Positions 61,521-64,000 of a DNA stretch of 64,000 bases are shown here, piece after piece. Source of the DNA: Bacteroidales bacterium UBA6431 (GTDB lineage Bacteria; Bacteroidota; Bacteroidia; Bacteroidales; UBA932). How positions within the stretch are numbered: the first letter of the stretch is position 1; every line of letters starts with the position of its first letter. Position numbers and translations under genes: made by a program. The stretch covers positions 68,578 to 132,577 of the forward strand of contig DJOT01000021.1 in the NCBI GenBank assembly GCA_002439095.1. Reading direction: 5' to 3'. Below the pieces are notes generated by a model, which worked only from the letters and a program-made list of their open reading frames with translations, searched no databases and was not told the origin of the DNA.

Positions 61521-62614
61521 AAATACAACTTAAAGAAGTGACGGTCAGAGAGTTGACCGCAGGGTACAGGGACAATGCCGAGGCCGGAGTGGTCGGGTAT
61601 GGCGGAAGGCTCGATATACGTCCGCCATACCAGCGGGAGTTCGTCTACAACGAGAAACAGCGTAATGCAGTGATCGATACGGTTTTCAAGGAGTTTCCGC
61701 TCAATGTCATGTATTGGGCTGTCCGTGACGACGGGGGATATGAGGTGATCGATGGACAGCAGAGGACAATTTCCCTTTGCCAATATGTGAACGGGGATTT
61801 CGCTTTCGATTTCCGGTACTTCCACAATCTCGCCGCTGACAAAAAGGATATGCTGTTGAACTACAAGTTGATGATATATGTCTGCGAGGGGACGGATTCC
61901 GAAAAACTCGGATGGTTCAAGACAATTAACATCGCCGGGGCGAAGCTTACGGAGCAGGAGTTGAGGAACGCTGTCTATTCCGGAAGCTGGCTGTCAGATG
62001 CGAAAAAATATTTCAGCAAGACCGGCTGTCCGGCATACGCGATGGCAAGCAAATACCTGACTGGCACGCCTATACGGCAGGATTACCTTGAGACTGCAAT
62101 AAGTTGGATTTCAAAGGGCAACATAGATATCTACATGGCAAAACATCAGCATGACAGTGATGCAAATGAGCTGTGGTTGTATTTCAAGAAAGTCATAGAC
62201 TGGGTCAGCGTCCTCTTTCCGAAATACCGCAAGGAGATGAAAGGTGTAGACTGGGGTGGGCTCTACAACCGCTATGGCAGTGGGAACTACGGCTCCGCCG
62301 CTCTTGAATCCGAAGTGTCGAAATTGATGGCGGACAGTGATGTCAAGAAGAAATCCGGAATCTACCAATATGTATTCGACCATGATGAGCACCACCTTGA
62401 CATCCGGGCTTTTGATGAAAACACAAAACGTGAAGCTTACGAGCGGCAGCATGGTCATTGTGCCAACCCGGACTGCCTTCGGCATGGGGAAGTGATTGAT
62501 TACGATGAGATGGAAGCCGACCATATCACTCCATGGCGGGACGGCGGACGCACCGTGGCTTCCAACTGCCAGCTTCTGTGCCGCGAGTGCAACCGTCGTA
62601 AAGGCACTCGATGA
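61517..62614 (+). CDS. DUF262 and HNH endonuclease-domain protein
   Basis: 365 residues. The N-terminal DUF262 (GmrS/ParB-like) domain shows RPPYQREFVYNEKQRNAVIDT and the hallmark DGQQR in YEVIDGQQRTISL (about residue 77). The C-terminal HNH nuclease (residues about 308-365) has HCANPDCLRHG, ADHITPWRDGG, SNCQLLC and CRECNRRKG, with the zinc cysteines and the catalytic histidine. In GmrSD-type systems DUF262 binds nucleotide and couples it to cutting. Translationally coupled to the methyltransferase, it is the probable restriction enzyme of the pair. Confidence 0.88.
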   Translation: MKIQLKEVTVRELTAGYRDNAEAGVVGYGGRLDIRPPYQREFVYNEKQRNAVIDTVFKEFPLNVMYWAVRDDGGYEVIDGQQRTISLCQYVNGDFAFDFRYFHNLAADKKDMLLNYKLMIYVCEGTDSEKLGWFKTINIAGAKLTEQELRNAVYSGSWLSDAKKYFSKTGCPAYAMASKYLTGTPIRQDYLETAISWISKGNIDIYMAKHQHDSDANELWLYFKKVIDWVSVLFPKYRKEMKGVDWGGLYNRYGSGNYGSAALESEVSKLMADSDVKKKSGIYQYVFDHDEHHLDIRAFDENTKREAYERQHGHCANPDCLRHGEVIDYDEMEADHITPWRDGGRTVASNCQLLCRECNRRKGTR

Positions 62615-62694
62615 ATTTCTGGGATATCCTGACTTTGACAGCCGTCTCTCCCCGCATACAACAAGCTACCTAGCGAACAGAGCGAATAAAATGT

Positions 62695-62702
62695 TATTTT
62701 TG
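62695..62702 (+). promoter_or_regulatory. -7 promoter element of the YhcG gene
   Basis: TATTTTTG ends 8 bases before the ATG at 62711. Confidence 0.4.
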
Positions 62703-62710
62703 TAAGCACT

Positions 62711-63796
62711 ATGGACGAAAAACAAGTCATATCGGTCATACCCTACTCCGGAGGCGGAGACCTGCTCGATGATGCCTGCTCCATCATCGACGGTGCCAGG
62801 CAGTATGCTTATTCCGCAGTCAACGTGGCGCTTATTCAACGCAATTGGTTGCTTGGCAGGCGCATATCCGAAGAGGAACTCAAAGGAGACGGGAAAGCGA
62901 ACTATGGTCTGGAAATTATCAAGAATCTGTCCTGCCGTCTCACGGACGAATACGGGAAAGGATTCTCTGTCACTGACTTGTACTGGTGTGTCAGGTTCTA
63001 CAAGGCTTGGCCGGAGATTTTTGCATCAGTGAGTAAAAAATCTTCACCATCTCTTTCATGGACTCATTACCGTATCCTCCTGCAGGTAGAAGACCAGACC
63101 GCCCGTGACTGGTATATGGCCGAAGCTTCCACCCAGACATGGAGCACAAGGACCCTTCAGCGTAATATCGATTCGCAGTATTACTATCGACTTCTCCAGT
63201 CTCAACATAAAGATCTTGTGGAAAAGGAGATGTTGGAAATTACCGCCCCTTCGCAGGTTCCCGACCGACTCGAATTCGTCAAGAACCCCGTTGTAGCCGA
63301 ATTCCTAGGTCTGGAGTCCCGCAGCGAATTTAGTGAGAACACCTTAGAAGGAGCCATCATCACCAACCTGCAGAAGTTCCTGATGGAACTTGGCAAAGGC
63401 TTTGCTTTCGTCGCCCGTCAGCAGCATATCCACACCGAAAAGCAGGACTACTACATTGATTTGGTGTTCTACAACTATATCCTTAAATGCTTCTGTCTCA
63501 TCGACTTGAAAACATCTAAGGTTACACATCAGGACGTAGGGCAGATGGATATGTATGTGCGGATGTATGATGAACTCAAGCGCGGAGAAGGCGACAATCC
63601 CACCATCGGCATTATCCTGTGTTCGGAGACCGATGAAGACATCGCACGCTATTCCGTCCTGCACGGCAACGAGCAGCTCTTCGCTAGCAAGTACAAACTC
63701 TACTTCCCCTCCGAAGAAGAACTCCGCGCAGAGATTGAAGCCCAGAAGGCCCTCTACTACCTACAGCAGGCCGAAGAGAAAAAAACGGGGAAATGA
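62711..63796 (+). CDS. YhcG/DUF1016-family PDDEXK nuclease
   Basis: 361 residues, complete. The N-terminal DUF1016 helical region (residues about 20-165) contains AYSAVNVALIQRNWLLGRRI, KNLSCRLTDEYGKGFSVTDLYWCVRFY and SWTHYRILLQVED. The C-terminal nuclease domain (about 190-340) has YIDLVFYN and CLIDLKTSKV (D...DxK), then GQMDMYVRMYD and FASKYKLYFPSEEEL. Domain order and length are normal. It is a diverged paralogue of the partial gene at the left edge. It lies 96 bases after the restriction-like pair, with its own promoter, so it may be an accessory defence gene or an independent insertion. Confidence 0.92.
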   Translation: MDEKQVISVIPYSGGGDLLDDACSIIDGARQYAYSAVNVALIQRNWLLGRRISEEELKGDGKANYGLEIIKNLSCRLTDEYGKGFSVTDLYWCVRFYKAWPEIFASVSKKSSPSLSWTHYRILLQVEDQTARDWYMAEASTQTWSTRTLQRNIDSQYYYRLLQSQHKDLVEKEMLEITAPSQVPDRLEFVKNPVVAEFLGLESRSEFSENTLEGAIITNLQKFLMELGKGFAFVARQQHIHTEKQDYYIDLVFYNYILKCFCLIDLKTSKVTHQDVGQMDMYVRMYDELKRGEGDNPTIGIILCSETDEDIARYSVLHGNEQLFASKYKLYFPSEEELRAEIEAQKALYYLQQAEEKKTGK

Positions 63797-63812
63797 CCCC
63801 TCCCCTGAAAAA

Positions 63813-63972
63813 AGCACCGGCGCGGTCGTGGGACTTTGCTTGCGCAGCAAGCGCAGGGGTTTCGGGGATATGCCCTCGCAAGTCCGCATCAGCGGACCGC
63901 CCGGGGCCGGGATTTTGCGTCAGCAAAATTGGAAAGGCCCTTGAGGGCGTAGGGGTTTCGGGGATATGCCCC
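63813..63972 (+). repeat. modular mini-hairpin array with GGGGTTTCGGGGATATGCCC cores (family 1, copy 2)
   Basis: Opens with a 27-base stretch identical to 11107-11133. Hairpins GCTTGC-GCA-GCAAGC (63838-63852), GTCCGC-ATCA-GCGGAC (63882-63897) and ATTTTGC-GTCA-GCAAAAT (63912-63929), cores at 63855-63875 and 63951-63972, 96 bases apart. The loops are the same as in copy 1 while the arms differ but stay complementary. It may continue beyond the window. Confidence 0.75.
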
Positions 63973-64000
63973 GTAGAGTAACGTGAGTTCGATGAAATAT

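Overview
The window looks like a chromosomal segment of a Bacteroidales bacterium (phylum Bacteroidota) of moderately high GC content. Evidence seen in the sequence: promoters of the Bacteroidota type (TTTG, 19 bases, TAnnTTTG) upstream of tRNAs and several genes, little Shine-Dalgarno signal, very tight 1-4 base gene overlaps, and families typical of the order (TolB-like propeller lipoproteins with an NVEALA-type peptide, DUF4954, a Ser-type sulfatase, C69 and S9 exopeptidases, a FeoA-FeoB fusion with a Cys-rich partner). A Rikenellaceae or Alistipes-like origin is only a guess.

Layout. 1-0.6 kb: 3' end of a YhcG/DUF1016 nuclease gene and tRNA-Ser(GCU). 0.7-5 kb (minus): secreted alkaline phosphatase, Ser-type sulfatase lipoprotein and C69 dipeptidase, a scavenging operon. 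5-7.7 kb (plus): small secreted protein, pheS, then a queuosine-precursor transporter and queF, preceded by a sequence that fits a preQ1-I riboswitch position by position. 7.7-10.6 kb: S9 peptidase. 10.6-11.3 kb: dispersed structured repeats and tRNA-Leu(UAA). 11.5-17 kb (minus): complete mreB-mreC-mreD-mrdA-rodA elongasome operon. 17-25 kb: ispD, an Lrp regulator, topA, PBP1A, ddl, prmC, so peptidoglycan synthesis is heavily represented. 25-34.6 kb: lipoprotein, U32 peptidase, TPR protein, a catalytically dead M16 homologue, DUF3109 protein, a coiled-coil membrane protein and hemW. 34.6-37.9 kb: repeat-rich gap, feoAB, tRNA-Leu(GAG). 38-42.2 kb: two paralogous propeller lipoproteins around a frameshifted NVEALA gene, a hemerythrin-LuxR regulator and queH. 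42.2-44 kb: twin hairpins and a DUF234 ATPase. 44-49.6 kb: MacB-type ABC exporter with adaptor and TolC protein. 49.7-54.2 kb: galE, phosphodiesterase, polysaccharide flippase, cyclophilin, esterase. 54.2-59.7 kb: DUF4954, SIS isomerase, lipoate ligase, class II aldolase. 60.5-64 kb: an M.EcoRI-like methyltransferase overlapping a DUF262-HNH nuclease, then a full-length YhcG nuclease and another copy of the structured repeat.

The points most worth attention are (1) the preQ1-I candidate controlling transporter-queF, with queH also in the window; (2) three copies of a roughly 120-base twin-hairpin element with conserved 46-base spacing and compensatory stem changes; (3) a modular array of mini-hairpins around a conserved core, at 11 kb and 63.9 kb; (4) the methyltransferase/DUF262-HNH restriction-like pair; and (5) an NVEALA gene broken by one base in an A-run. 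All functional statements come from reading translated sequence and remembered family signatures; no database search was possible.
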